NCBI RefSeq assembly: GCF_003859945.1
Contig: NZ_RQYM01000002.1
Location: forward strand, 1-64,000
Reading direction: 5' to 3'
From: Leucobacter sp. OH1287
GTDB lineage: Bacteria; Actinomycetota; Actinomycetes; Actinomycetales; Microbacteriaceae
Length of the DNA: 64,000 bases
The notes under the pieces were generated by a model. That model did no database searches and was not told where the DNA came from. It saw nothing but the letters and a program-made list of their open reading frames with translations. Shown here one piece after another: positions 55,300 to 64,000 of the stretch. Position 1 is the stretch's first letter, and every line of letters begins with the position of its first letter. The position numbers and the translations under genes were made by a program.

Positions 55300-56985
55300 G
55301 TGTTGGATCTGTTGGTTTACGCAAAAGAGATCATAACCCTCGACAGTGAGCGGCAGAGCGCCTCCGTGATGGGAGTGTTTGCGGGAAAAATCGTCGGCTT
55401 TGACGAGGATGTTACGCAGCTGCCCGCGGCGCAGGAGCTCGACTTTGGTGACGCCGTTATCACGCCCGGTTTCATCGACTCGCACTGCCACGCAACCTGG
55501 TGGGGGCTCGGTCTAAACGCGATCCAGCTGGACACCGCTCGCGGCCTCACCAAGCTCTACGACATGATCGCTGAAGCGGCAGCGCAGCTCCCTGACAGCG
55601 GCGAGGTGTGGATCCACGGCACCGGATTTAATCAGAAGCATCACGGCGGATCCTTCCCCGACATCGGTGTGCTCGACAAAATCACCGGTCAGCGGCGGCT
55701 GTATCTGCGTCACACCTCCGGGCACGCGGCAATCACCAACACCGCGACGCTGCAACGGCTCGGCGCACTAGATCCCGGTTTTGTAGACCCGGTCGGTGGC
55801 TGGATAGTGCGAGACGGTGACGGCAACCCGACCGGGCTGGTTGAGGAGTCAGCGCAGGGACTACTGCAGGCAATGCTGCTGCCGTACCCAACCAGTGAGA
55901 TAACGGCGGCGCTGGAGAGCGCAACCGCGCGGTTTGCGGCGCGAGGCATAACCAGTTTCGTTGAGGCGGGTGTTGGCGGCGGGTGGATCGGCCACAGTCC
56001 GATCGAGGTTGCCGCCTATCTGCGGGCAGCAAACACGGCGAGGCTGAAAGCGCGAGCGATTGTGATGCCAGCGATCGACTCGCTCGAACAGCTGCGCGGT
56101 GCAGACCAGGATTTTTGTGGCGAGGGATCCGGCCTCGGCGTCGGCCTCGGCATCGGCTTCGGGTTCGGCACCGAGACGGTGCGGCTCGGGCACGTAAAAG
56201 CGTTTATGGACGGCTCACTGCTCGGCGAGACCGCCGCGGTAACAGCGGAGTATTGCCAGCACCATACGAAGCACCAGGGCTCTGGCGGATCCACCCACCC
56301 CCAAACAGCGGGGGTTAGGGCGGGGTACCTGCTTGACACCCCGGAAAACTACCGCGAGGCGGTCCGTGCTGTCTACCGCGGTGGCTGGCCGGTCGCCTTG
56401 CACGCGATCGGGGACGCCGCAATTGATCTGGCGCTGGAGCTGATCGCGCAGTGCCAAACAGACTACGGTAAACAGGCGGCGCCGAACCGGATCGAACACT
56501 TCGGGATTGCCCGACCCGATCAGGTTGCGCTCGCCGCCCAGCTCGGGATTGCGGTGACACCGCAGGCCGGGTTTATTGGTCCGCTCGGGGACCAGTTTAT
56601 GGCGAAGCTCGGGCCCGAACGGCAGTCGTGGATCTATCGGGGGCAGAGCATCGTCGACGCGGGCGCAATTTTGGCTGGGTCAAGTGACCTGCCGGTTGCC
56701 GACAACAACATTCTGCGGGCGATGCAGTCCGCCGTTGACCGCCGCACCGAGAGCGGCGCGAAGCTCGCACCCGCCGAGGCGCTGAGCCCGCTTGATGCGC
56801 TGCGCAGCTACACCTGCTGGGCCGCCAGGGCGAACGGGGTTGCTGATCAGCGCGGCACCCTGCGGCGCGGCTGCAACGCAGACTTCGTGGTTTTGAGCGG
56901 ATCCCCGCTGACCGCCGAAAATATTGCCGAGCTGCGGGTGCTCGCAACCTATCTCGGCGGTGAGTGCAGCTTCAGCGCAGAGTAG
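55300..56985 (+). CDS. YtcJ-like metal-dependent amidohydrolase
   Basis: A 561-residue amidohydrolase of the YtcJ/AepA group. The metal motif HxH appears in FIDSHCHATWW, with HGTGFNQKHHGG and later AIGDAAIDLALE and HFGIARPDQV (His). A Gly-rich run around residues 275-290 (GLGVGLGIGFGFG) is an unusual insert. It starts at GTG 55300, 11 nt after the MFS gene. Its substrate is unknown; imidazolone, formamide or similar amides are possible. Confidence 0.85.
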   Translation: MLDLLVYAKEIITLDSERQSASVMGVFAGKIVGFDEDVTQLPAAQELDFGDAVITPGFIDSHCHATWWGLGLNAIQLDTARGLTKLYDMIAEAAAQLPDSGEVWIHGTGFNQKHHGGSFPDIGVLDKITGQRRLYLRHTSGHAAITNTATLQRLGALDPGFVDPVGGWIVRDGDGNPTGLVEESAQGLLQAMLLPYPTSEITAALESATARFAARGITSFVEAGVGGGWIGHSPIEVAAYLRAANTARLKARAIVMPAIDSLEQLRGADQDFCGEGSGLGVGLGIGFGFGTETVRLGHVKAFMDGSLLGETAAVTAEYCQHHTKHQGSGGSTHPQTAGVRAGYLLDTPENYREAVRAVYRGGWPVALHAIGDAAIDLALELIAQCQTDYGKQAAPNRIEHFGIARPDQVALAAQLGIAVTPQAGFIGPLGDQFMAKLGPERQSWIYRGQSIVDAGAILAGSSDLPVADNNILRAMQSAVDRRTESGAKLAPAEALSPLDALRSYTCWAARANGVADQRGTLRRGCNADFVVLSGSPLTAENIAELRVLATYLGGECSFSAE

Positions 56986-57005
56986 ACGGGGAAGCCCCGG
57001 CGCGA

Positions 57006-57035
57006 TTGTTGTGTCCGCAGATTCTGTGGTAGATT
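57006..57035 (+). promoter_or_regulatory. promoter of rplM-rpsI-glmM
   Basis: TTGTTG (57006-57011) and TAGATT (57030-57035) have an 18-nt spacer. Confidence 0.5.
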
Positions 57036-57043
57036 AGATATTT

Positions 57044-57064
57044 GGTGCGCATCAGACGCGCACC
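57044..57064 (+). promoter_or_regulatory. hairpin leader of rplM
   Basis: GGTGCGC (57044-57050) and GCGCACC (57058-57064) form a perfect 7-bp stem immediately downstream of the promoter, in a leader of about 115 nt. L13 operons in other bacteria are autoregulated by leaders, but the known motif is not recognised here. Confidence 0.4.
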
Positions 57065-57157
57065 CGAATGTGAGCCCTCCACAGTCGCCAGCGCTTAGCG
57101 AAGCGGCACGGAGCGGGATCCACGAACGACTCCATTTCGACAGAAAGCAGCACTAGA

Positions 57158-57604
57158 GTGACTCGTACATACTCACCGAAGGCAGCTGACCAGCAGCATG
57201 ACTGGCTCGTTATCGACGCCACCGATGTTGTGCTTGGTCGGCTTGCAGCACAGGCCGCAGCTCTGCTCCGCGGCAAGCACAAAACCACCTTTGCCCCTCA
57301 CATGGACATGGGTGACCACGTAATCATTATCAACGCAGACAAGGTTGTGCTTACCAACGGTAAGGCAGCCAAGAAGCTTGCTTACCGCCACTCAGGTTAC
57401 CCAGGTGGCCTGCGTGCAACCAGCTACACTGAGCTGCTTGAGAAGAACCCAGAGCGCGCAGTTGAGAAGGCGATCCGCGGTATGCTGCCAAAGAACTCAC
57501 TTGGTCGCGACCAGTTCCGTAAGCTCAAGGTTTACGCAGGTGCTGAGCACCCACACGCTGCACAGCAGCCAACCGTTTACAAAATCGATCAGGTCGCACA
57601 GTAA
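57158..57604 (+). CDS. rplM: 50S ribosomal protein L13
   Basis: L13 is an early 50S assembly protein. The 148 residues have [15 protein letters not shown], the [16 protein letters not shown] segment and the [10 protein letters not shown] motif. It starts at GTG 57158, with an AGAAAG purine tract upstream. rpsI follows after 30 nt. Confidence 0.98.
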   Translation: MTRTYSPKAADQQHDWLVIDATDVVLGRLAAQAAALLRGKHKTTFAPHMDMGDHVIIINADKVVLTNGKAAKKLAYRHSGYPGGLRATSYTELLEKNPERAVEKAIRGMLPKNSLGRDQFRKLKVYAGAEHPHAAQQPTVYKIDQVAQ

Positions 57605-57634
57605 CGGCCCCGGTAAGCAGAGTAAGGACTTAAA

Positions 57635-58111
57635 GTGACCGAAGAGAATGTAGCAGTAGAGAGCTACACAACCGAAACACCAGCTGCTGCTCAGCAGAGC
57701 TCAGCACCACGCGCAGCGCTCACCGTTCCGGGAGCAGCCGTGGGTCGTCGCAAGCAGGCTGTTGCGCGCGTGCGTCTCGTACCGGGCAATGGCACCATCA
57801 CCGTTAACGGTCGTGAGTTTGCAGACTACTTCCCAAACAAGCTGCACCAGCAGCTGATCACCGATCCGTTCACCGTGCTTGAGCTCGGTGGCGCATACGA
57901 TGTGACCGCTCGCATCGACGGCGGTGGCCCATCAGGTCAGGCTGGCGCGCTGCGTCTCGCGATCGCTCGTGCACTCAACGAGATCGACGCAGAGCACAAC
58001 CGCCCAACCCTCAAGAAGGCAGGGTTCCTCAGCCGCGACGCTCGTATTAAAGAGCGTAAGAAGGCTGGTCTGAAAAAGGCTCGCAAGGCACCACAGTACT
58101 CAAAGCGTTAA
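57635..58111 (+). CDS. rpsI: 30S ribosomal protein S9
   Basis: S9 reaches the P-site tRNA with its C-terminal Arg-Lys tail, here [12 protein letters not shown]. An N-terminal extension of about 35 residues rich in Ala, Glu and Thr precedes the core ([17 protein letters not shown]). Total 158 residues, longer than the 130 of E. coli, as in other actinobacteria. GTG start with SD AAGGA. Confidence 0.98.
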   Translation: MTEENVAVESYTTETPAAAQQSSAPRAALTVPGAAVGRRKQAVARVRLVPGNGTITVNGREFADYFPNKLHQQLITDPFTVLELGGAYDVTARIDGGGPSGQAGALRLAIARALNEIDAEHNRPTLKKAGFLSRDARIKERKKAGLKKARKAPQYSKR

Positions 58112-58132
58112 TCGGCGGAGAGACACAATACT

Positions 58133-59482
58133 ATGGCACGCCTGTTTGGCACGGACGGGGTTCGGGGTCTAGCCGGGGTAGATGTTACCGCTGAGCTGGC
58201 CTTGAACCTCGCCAAGGCTGCGGCTTTCGTTCTCGGGCGCGATGCTCGGGGCGGAAGCCGCAGGGCCACGGCTGTTGTTGCGAGGGATCCTCGAATCTCT
58301 GGCGAGTTTATTGCAGCGGCCGTTAGTGCAGGGCTCGCGAGCGCGGGCGTTGACGTGTTAGACGCGGGCGTTCTTCCCACCCCCGCAGCGGCGTATTTGG
58401 TCGCCGACACAAAATCAGACTTCGGTGTGATGATCAGCGCATCACACAACCCGGCAGCGGACAACGGCATTAAGTTCTTTGCCGCCGGCGGAAAAAAACT
58501 ACAGGACGACATCCAGGACGAGATCGAGGCCGCAATGCAGCGGCCACTGGCGGGCACCACCGGTCGTGAGGTGGGGCGGATCCGTCGCTTCTCCGACGCG
58601 GAGGATCGGTACCTGGTGCACCTGCTCGGCACACTCGAGGGTCAGAGCCTGAAGGGCCTGCACGTTGTTCTCGACTGTGCGCACGGCGCAGCCGCGGGCA
58701 TCTCACCCGACGCGTTCAGTGACGCGGGGGCAAAGGTTACGGTTATCGGTAACGACCCTGACGGATTCAACATTAACGACGGCATCGGTTCAACCCACCT
58801 GGGTCCGCTGCAGCGGGCGGTTGTTGAGCACGGCGCTGACCTCGGAATCGCCCACGACGGTGACGCGGATCGCTGCCTCGCCGTTGACAGCAACGGTAGC
58901 ATTGTTGACGGGGATAAAATTATGGCGATCCTCGCGCTGTCAATGCAAAACCGCGGCAAACTCGACAAGCACACACTCGTCGCAACCGTCATGAGCAACC
59001 TCGGTTTGAAGCTTGCGATGGCGGACCAGGGCATCGACGTTGTTGAAACAGCGGTCGGTGATCGCTACGTGCTGGAGGCGCTAAACGCCGGTTCCTACTC
59101 GCTCGGCGGTGAGCAGTCCGGCCACGTGATTATGAGCGATTACGCAACAACCGGTGACGGTATCCTCACCGGTTTGCACATTGCCGCTGAGGTTGTTCGC
59201 AGCGGTAAATCGCTCGCCGAACTGAGCGAGTGCATGCGTGTTTACCCGCAGGTGCTCGTGAACGTCACCGATGTTGACCGCAGCCGCGTCCACAGTGACG
59301 AGGTTGTTGAACAGGCTGTGCACCAGGCGGAGCTCGCGCTGGGCGGCAACGGCCGGGTGCTCTTGCGTCCGAGCGGAACCGAGCCAGTGGTCAGAATCAT
59401 GGTTGAGGCAGCAGAGCCACAGCAGGCTGAGGAGCTTGCCAACGATCTCGCGGCGGTTGTCTCTAGCCGCCTAGCTATCTAA
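58133..59482 (+). CDS. glmM: phosphoglucosamine mutase
   Basis: Converts GlcN-6-P to GlcN-1-P for UDP-GlcNAc and peptidoglycan. The phosphoserine loop [12 protein letters not shown], metal loop DGDADRCL and sugar-binding [10 protein letters not shown] are all present. The length of 449 residues is standard. It lies 21 nt after rpsI in the same operon. GlmS, the preceding enzyme of the pathway, is encoded just downstream beyond coaA. Confidence 0.98.
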   Translation: MARLFGTDGVRGLAGVDVTAELALNLAKAAAFVLGRDARGGSRRATAVVARDPRISGEFIAAAVSAGLASAGVDVLDAGVLPTPAAAYLVADTKSDFGVMISASHNPAADNGIKFFAAGGKKLQDDIQDEIEAAMQRPLAGTTGREVGRIRRFSDAEDRYLVHLLGTLEGQSLKGLHVVLDCAHGAAAGISPDAFSDAGAKVTVIGNDPDGFNINDGIGSTHLGPLQRAVVEHGADLGIAHDGDADRCLAVDSNGSIVDGDKIMAILALSMQNRGKLDKHTLVATVMSNLGLKLAMADQGIDVVETAVGDRYVLEALNAGSYSLGGEQSGHVIMSDYATTGDGILTGLHIAAEVVRSGKSLAELSECMRVYPQVLVNVTDVDRSRVHSDEVVEQAVHQAELALGGNGRVLLRPSGTEPVVRIMVEAAEPQQAEELANDLAAVVSSRLAI

Positions 59483-59540
59483 CGCTAACCTCTACCTACC
59501 TTAGGGCTTTATAGCTGGTCAGGATTGCTAGTTAAGGGGG

Positions 59541-60506
59541 TTAGAGCTTGCGCAAGAAAACCTTTTGGACGCGGTGATCCGCCTCTTTGCGGAGGATCAG
59601 TGAGGCGCGTGCCCTGGTGGGTTTGATGTTTTGCAGAATGTTAGGCTCGTTAATGGCATACCAGAACTCGTTCGCGGTTTTAATCGCGGTTTCCTCGTCG
59701 AGTTTCGCGAAGTCTTTGAAGTACGAGTCGGGGTCGCTGAACGCTCCCTGGCGGAGCCGCAGGAAACGCTCCAGGAACCAGGTATGGATATCGTTTGTGC
59801 GGGCGTCCACATAGATTGAGAAATCGAACAGGTCGCTGACCGCGAGCGGGTGTTTAATGCTCGGCGGCTGCAGCACGTTGATGCCCTCAACGATTAGGAT
59901 GTCCGGCTGCTGGATAGTGACAAACTCTCCGGGCAGAATATCGTAGTGCAGGTGGCTGTAGACGGGTGCCTTCACCTCGGGGACACCCGCCTTCACCTGT
60001 GACACAAAACGCAGCAGCGCGCGACGGTTGTACGATTCTGGGAAGCCCTTGCGATCCGCAATGCCACGCTTCTCCAGTTCGGCGTTGGAGTAGAGGAAGC
60101 CGTCGGTTGTGACAAGATCAACCTTCGGGGTCTCTGGCCAGCGTGCGAGGAGGTCACGCAAAACCCTCGCTACGGTCGACTTGCCAACCGCAACAGAACC
60201 GGCGATACCGATAACAAACGGGGTTTTTTCGGCCTCGGTGTGGCCGAGGAAAGTGCGGGTGCGGTTGTGCATCTCGCGCGCCGCAATAGCGTACTGGTTA
60301 ATCAGGCGGCTGAGCGGCACATACACCTCCTCAACCTCGCTTAAATCGAGCGGATCATTAATCCCACGAAAGTGTGCAATCTCGCTCTCCGTCAGGGGGG
60401 CGCGCATACCGTCCGCGAGCTGTGCCCACTCACTGCGATAGATAACAGTGAATGGAGAAATCGCCTCCGCTATTTGTTTCGGTGTTTCATGTGTCGATTC
60501 AGTCAT
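59541..60506 (-). CDS. coaA: type I pantothenate kinase
   Basis: Phosphorylates pantothenate in the first step of CoA synthesis. The P-loop is [12 protein letters not shown], and the family signatures [10 protein letters not shown] and EGINVLQPP are present. The length is 321 residues. ATG 60506 has no SD; the minus-strand sequence just upstream ends CTCTTAAGTA, suggesting a leaderless start. It faces glmS with only 31 nt between the two start codons. Confidence 0.97.
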   Translation of the reverse strand: MTESTHETPKQIAEAISPFTVIYRSEWAQLADGMRAPLTESEIAHFRGINDPLDLSEVEEVYVPLSRLINQYAIAAREMHNRTRTFLGHTEAEKTPFVIGIAGSVAVGKSTVARVLRDLLARWPETPKVDLVTTDGFLYSNAELEKRGIADRKGFPESYNRRALLRFVSQVKAGVPEVKAPVYSHLHYDILPGEFVTIQQPDILIVEGINVLQPPSIKHPLAVSDLFDFSIYVDARTNDIHTWFLERFLRLRQGAFSDPDSYFKDFAKLDEETAIKTANEFWYAINEPNILQNIKPTRARASLILRKEADHRVQKVFLRKL

Positions 60507-60537
60507 TACTTAAGAGTTTGCCACTAAACTAGGTGAT

Positions 60538-62382
60538 ATGTGTGGAATTGTTGGATATGTTGGAGATACAAAGACTAAAGACGTGCTGCTCGCGGGTCTT
60601 GCAAGACTGGAATACCGCGGGTATGACTCCGCCGGTATCGCCGTAACTACCGCGGCTGGCGAGGTTGACGTCCGTAAACGCTCCGGCAAACTAGCTCGGT
60701 TGGCGCAGCTGCTTGAGGATGACCCGATCCACCCCGGAACAACCGGCATCGGGCACACCCGCTGGGCGACCCACGGAGGTCCAACCGATGAGAATGCGCA
60801 CCCGCATCTCAGCGAGGATGGGCGGGTAGCGCTGATCCACAACGGCATTATTGAGAACTTTGCGCAGCTGCGTGAGCAACTCGGTGAGGCGAGCTTCAAG
60901 AGCGAAACCGACACCGAGGTTGTGGCTGTGTTGCTCGGCAGTGAGGTTAAGAAGCAGGGCGATTTGGAGGCGGCGTTCCGCACCGTGGTTACGCAGCTGG
61001 AGGGCACCTTCACACTGCTGGCAACATCCGCTGATGAGCCAGGCAAGGTGGTTAGCGCGCGGCACCACTCGCCGCTCGTTGTCGGTATCGGTGACGGCGA
61101 GAACTTCCTCGGGTCAGACATTGCGGCGTTTGTTGAGTACACCCGTCGCGCGGTTGCGATTGACGACGACAACATCGCGGTGATCACCGCCGATGAGGTG
61201 CGCGTCACAGACTTTGCGGGTAATCCGCTGCCGTTTGAAGAGTTTGAGATCGCGTGGGATCCGGCAGCCGCCGACAAGGGCGGTTGGCCATCATTCATGG
61301 CGAAGGAGATCAGCGAGCAGCCGGAGGCGGTGGCTAACACGATCCGCGGCCGCATTACCCCCGAGGGTGTTGTGATCCCGGAGCTGAGCGAGCTCGGTGA
61401 CGAGTTCCTGCAGGGCATTGAGCGGATCGTGGTAATCGCCTGTGGTACCGCCGCATACGCCGGCATGATTGGGCGCTACGCGATTGAGGAGTGGGCGAGA
61501 ATCCCGGTTGAGATTGAGCTGAGCCACGAGTTCCGCTACCGCAATCCGATCGTCTCCGAGCAGACTCTGGTGATTTCGATCAGCCAGTCCGGCGAGACCA
61601 TGGACACCATGATGGCGGTGAAGTACGCGAAAGAGCGCGGCGCTAAAACCATCAGCGTCTGCAACACCCAGAGTGCGACAATTCCGCGCGAGTCCGACGC
61701 TGCGATCTACACCCACGCTGGCCCTGAGGTGTCTGTTGCCTCAACCAAGGCGTTCCTCGCGCAGGTTGTTGCGCTGCAGCTGTTTGGCCTGCACCTCGGT
61801 CGTGTGCGCGGATCCCTCGACAGCGAGGCCGCAAAACGCGCAATCGCGCAGTTGGAGACCCTGCCGGAGAAGGTTAGCGAGGCGGTTGCAACCCACGACG
61901 ATATTACCCAGCTTGCAAAGTGGATGAGCGACACCCGCTCGGTGCTGTTCCTGGGCCGCCACGTTGGCTTCCCGGTCGCGCTAGAGGGTGCGCTAAAGCT
62001 GAAAGAGATCACCTACATCCATGCTGAGGGCTTTGCCGCCGGTGAGTTGAAGCACGGCCCGATCGCGCTCATCGACCACGGTCAGCCGGTGTTCGTGCTC
62101 GTGCCAAGCCCGCGCACCTCGCCGGTTATGCACTCGAAGGTTGTGTCAAATATTCAGGAGATTCGCGCGCGCGGTGCTCGCGTTATCTCGATCGTTGAGA
62201 AGGGCGACACAGCGACGCTGCCGTACAGCGATGACGTGATCCGCCTGCCGCTCGCAGACCCAATGTTTGAGCCGCTGCTGCAGGTTATTCCGCTGCAGTG
62301 GTTTGCGCTGGAGCTGTGCCAGGCGAAGGGCCTTGACGTGGATCAGCCACGCAACCTCGCAAAGTCGGTAACCGTCGAATAG
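60538..62382 (+). CDS. glmS: glutamine:fructose-6-phosphate aminotransferase (isomerising)
   Basis: Makes glucosamine-6-phosphate from fructose-6-P and Gln. Cys2 of MCGIVGYVGD is the N-terminal nucleophile after Met removal, and RLEYRGYDSAG and HTRWATHG follow in the glutaminase domain. Two SIS domains (about 290-430 and 460-600) form the isomerase, ending NLAKSVTVE. The length is 614 residues. No glmS-ribozyme-like leader is possible in the 31-nt gap. TAAACT at 60524-60529 could be a -10 for leaderless transcription. Confidence 0.98.
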   Translation: MCGIVGYVGDTKTKDVLLAGLARLEYRGYDSAGIAVTTAAGEVDVRKRSGKLARLAQLLEDDPIHPGTTGIGHTRWATHGGPTDENAHPHLSEDGRVALIHNGIIENFAQLREQLGEASFKSETDTEVVAVLLGSEVKKQGDLEAAFRTVVTQLEGTFTLLATSADEPGKVVSARHHSPLVVGIGDGENFLGSDIAAFVEYTRRAVAIDDDNIAVITADEVRVTDFAGNPLPFEEFEIAWDPAAADKGGWPSFMAKEISEQPEAVANTIRGRITPEGVVIPELSELGDEFLQGIERIVVIACGTAAYAGMIGRYAIEEWARIPVEIELSHEFRYRNPIVSEQTLVISISQSGETMDTMMAVKYAKERGAKTISVCNTQSATIPRESDAAIYTHAGPEVSVASTKAFLAQVVALQLFGLHLGRVRGSLDSEAAKRAIAQLETLPEKVSEAVATHDDITQLAKWMSDTRSVLFLGRHVGFPVALEGALKLKEITYIHAEGFAAGELKHGPIALIDHGQPVFVLVPSPRTSPVMHSKVVSNIQEIRARGARVISIVEKGDTATLPYSDDVIRLPLADPMFEPLLQVIPLQWFALELCQAKGLDVDQPRNLAKSVTVE

Positions 62383-62470
62383 GCGAGACTGAACCGCCAA
62401 AGCAGGCTAGAGCACTCTGGGTTGGCGGATCGCGATGGTTGGGCAGAGAGCTAGGGTAGCGGGGTAGCTG

Positions 62471-63001
62471 GTGATCACCGGAATCGGAGTCGACACCGTC
62501 GCTGTGACACGGTTCACCGCACAGCTGTGCCGCGCCCCGAGACTGCTGCCGCGGCTCTTCACCCCCGCCGAGCAGGGGCTGAAACCGGCTTCGCTCGCCG
62601 CGCGTTTCGCCGCAAAAGAGACGCTAATCAAAGCGCTCGGCGGCAGCACGGTCGCGGGTCTCTCGCTCGGGTGGCACGATATTGAGATCCTTGGCGGATC
62701 CGGCAAACCCCCAAGCTTCAAACAAACACCCCAGCTGCAGCGGGTTTTTGCGGCATTGCGGGTGGAGGCCGCGCACCTCTCACTGAGCCACGACGGCGAT
62801 GTTGCAATCGCGTTTGTGGTGCTGGAGAATCTTACAGCACAGAACGCAGCGCCGGTCGGGGCCGAGGGGATCCGGCCGGCTGTTGAGAGACTGGGCTGGC
62901 CCGAGGAGGCTCGGGCGACCGCTGAGAGACCGGCCTGGGTGGCTGATCCGGCCAGGGCTGAGCCTGCGAAACTGCCTGAGCGAACAGAGGGAGGCGGATA
63001 G
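62471..63001 (+). CDS. acpS: holo-[acyl-carrier-protein] synthase with C-terminal extension
   Basis: Transfers 4'-phosphopantetheine from CoA to ACP. The metal-binding Asp lies in MITGIGVDTVAVTRF and the Glu in ARFAAKETLIKALGG. The core ends near residue 122 (AIAFVVLEN); another ~54 residues rich in Ala, Glu, Pro and Arg follow and are not typical of AcpS (about 120-130). GTG 62471. The stop abuts the alr ATG. Confidence 0.93.
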   Translation: MITGIGVDTVAVTRFTAQLCRAPRLLPRLFTPAEQGLKPASLAARFAAKETLIKALGGSTVAGLSLGWHDIEILGGSGKPPSFKQTPQLQRVFAALRVEAAHLSLSHDGDVAIAFVVLENLTAQNAAPVGAEGIRPAVERLGWPEEARATAERPAWVADPARAEPAKLPERTEGGG

Positions 63002-64000
63002 ATGCGCACCGGAAACATGCGAATCGCGGAGGTCTCAACGGAGGCGATTAAACACAACGTTGAGACCGTAAAAGCCCTCACCCACGGCAATCTGATCGCG
63101 GTTGTGAAAGCGAACGGTTACGGGCACGGCGCGCTGATCGCCGCCGAGGCGGCGCTCGCGGGCGGTGCCACCCAGATCGGCGTCAGCGACCTGGAAGAGG
63201 CGATTAAACTGCGCGAGGGCGGTATCGCCGCACCAATCCTCTGCTGGCTACACGGCAGCGGCATAGATTTTCGGGAGGCGCTTAAACACCGTATCGAGAT
63301 CGGTGTCAGTCACCTGGAGCAGCTTGAGAGCGTTGCTGTGGCACAGCGACAGCTGGTTGATGACGGCGGGGAGGTTGGATCCGCCCCCGCAACCGTGCAG
63401 CTGAAACTTGACACGGGTTTAAGCCGCAACGGGGCTGCGCCCGCCGAGTGGGAGCAGCTGTTTGCTCTGGCGGCAGAGCTGGAACGGCAGGGGATTTTGC
63501 GGGTGCGAGGCATGTTCACGCACCTCGCGAACGCCGGCAGGGACGAGGATTTTTCGCAGGCGGCAGAGTTTGATCGGGCGGTTTATCTCGCGCAGCAGCA
63601 CGGACTGGATCCCGAACTGCTGCATGTGGCTGCATCGGCTGCGACCCTCACCCGCCCGGAGCTGCACTACAACACCGTGCGTGTCGGGGTGCTGTGCTAC
63701 GGGCTTAGCCCGTTCGCCGATAAAACCTCCGCTCAGCTGGGTTTGCGGCCCGCAATGCGGCTGAAGTCTGAGATTGTTGCGCTGCGGCAGGTGAGCGCTG
63801 GGACCGGTGTTTCTTACGGTTTTAACTGGCGGGCGCACAGCGACACGATTCTCGGGCTTGTGCCGGTCGGTTACGCGGACGGGATGCCGCGCGCGCTCAA
63901 CAACTCCGGCGCAACCGTGCTTATCCGCGGCAGGCGGCGGCAGATTGTCGGCAGAATCGGCATGGACCAGTGCATAATCGACCTCGGCGGCGACACAACC
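63002..64000 (+). CDS. alr: alanine racemase, 3' end outside window
   Basis: PLP enzyme that makes D-Ala for peptidoglycan. The PLP Lys lies in VVKANGYGHG and the catalytic Tyr in GVSYGFNW; the GYADGMPRALNN and GRIGMDQC motifs follow. The 333 visible codons stay open to the window edge, about 40 short of a typical length. ATG 63002 directly follows the acpS stop; an internal ATG at 63017 is an alternative start. Its order after acpS is common in actinobacteria. Confidence 0.96.
   Translation, partial: MRTGNMRIAEVSTEAIKHNVETVKALTHGNLIAVVKANGYGHGALIAAEAALAGGATQIGVSDLEEAIKLREGGIAAPILCWLHGSGIDFREALKHRIEIGVSHLEQLESVAVAQRQLVDDGGEVGSAPATVQLKLDTGLSRNGAAPAEWEQLFALAAELERQGILRVRGMFTHLANAGRDEDFSQAAEFDRAVYLAQQHGLDPELLHVAASAATLTRPELHYNTVRVGVLCYGLSPFADKTSAQLGLRPAMRLKSEIVALRQVSAGTGVSYGFNWRAHSDTILGLVPVGYADGMPRALNNSGATVLIRGRRRQIVGRIGMDQCIIDLGGDTT

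Noticed and set aside
60507-60537. glmS ribozyme
   Set aside because: The 31-nt gap cannot hold it.
60510-61466. 318-codon minus-strand ORF opposite glmS
   Set aside because: glmS is unambiguous on the plus strand; the minus frame is Ser-rich without motifs.

Overview
The window reads as a chromosomal segment of an actinobacterium, most likely Microbacteriaceae or a close relative with moderate GC (about 57-60 % by eye). The evidence is actinobacterial-type ribosomal operons without rpsD between rpsK and rpoA, frequent GTG starts, a malate:quinone oxidoreductase, an LAxTG-anchored HtaA protein, an LpqH-like lipoprotein, and a kinase / giant Ig protein / MoxR / DUF58 / transglutaminase-like cluster that I recall from that family. 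I cannot name the species.

Layout. 1-7 kb: 3' end of an alpha/beta hydrolase, tRNA-Ser(CGA), radA, mqo, a membrane-anchored lytic transglycosylase, and an HtaA (haem-binding) surface protein behind a DtxR/IdeR-like iron box. 7-11.7 kb: str operon (rpsL-rpsG-fusA-tuf). 11.7-16.5 kb: an IS1249-like element (IS256 family) with a frameshifted transposase, a small antitoxin-family ORF, and two polysaccharide genes (FlaA1/CapD-like dehydratase and a WecA/TagO-like transferase). 16.5-26.3 kb: S10 and spc operons, rpsJ to rplO, without rpsN; a folded RNA spacer lies where rpsN is often found. 26.4-29.3 kb: secY-adk-map.

29.4-49 kb: a block of about 20 kb separates map from infA, which are usually adjacent. 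It encodes a tail-anchored Ser/Thr kinase, a ~2000-residue Ig-like membrane protein, a MoxR ATPase, a DUF58 protein, a transglutaminase-fold protein without its catalytic residues, a membrane FHA protein with an OdhI/GarA-like Thr motif before the FHA domain, a tail-anchored protein with about 16 seven-residue [DE]xT[VI]xV repeats, a YbjN protein, an Hsp90 homologue and a helical-repeat protein. 49-59.5 kb: infA-rpmJ-rpsM-rpsK-rpoA-rplQ-truA, a small insertion (LpqH-like lipoprotein, MFS transporter, amidohydrolase), then rplM-rpsI-glmM. 59.5-64 kb: coaA (minus strand), glmS, acpS and a partial alr.

How the genes work together. Most of the window is core translation, secretion and cell-wall precursor supply. 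The main accessory system is the map-infA block. Kinase, FHA reader and repeat protein share one Thr motif, with a hydrophobic residue at +3 as FHA domains prefer, and all three are predicted to be membrane-tethered with cytosolic domains. I propose a multivalent phospho-Thr assembly coupled to the giant surface protein and the MoxR/DUF58 machine. No protein phosphatase is present in the cluster. This is inference from sequence and has not been tested.
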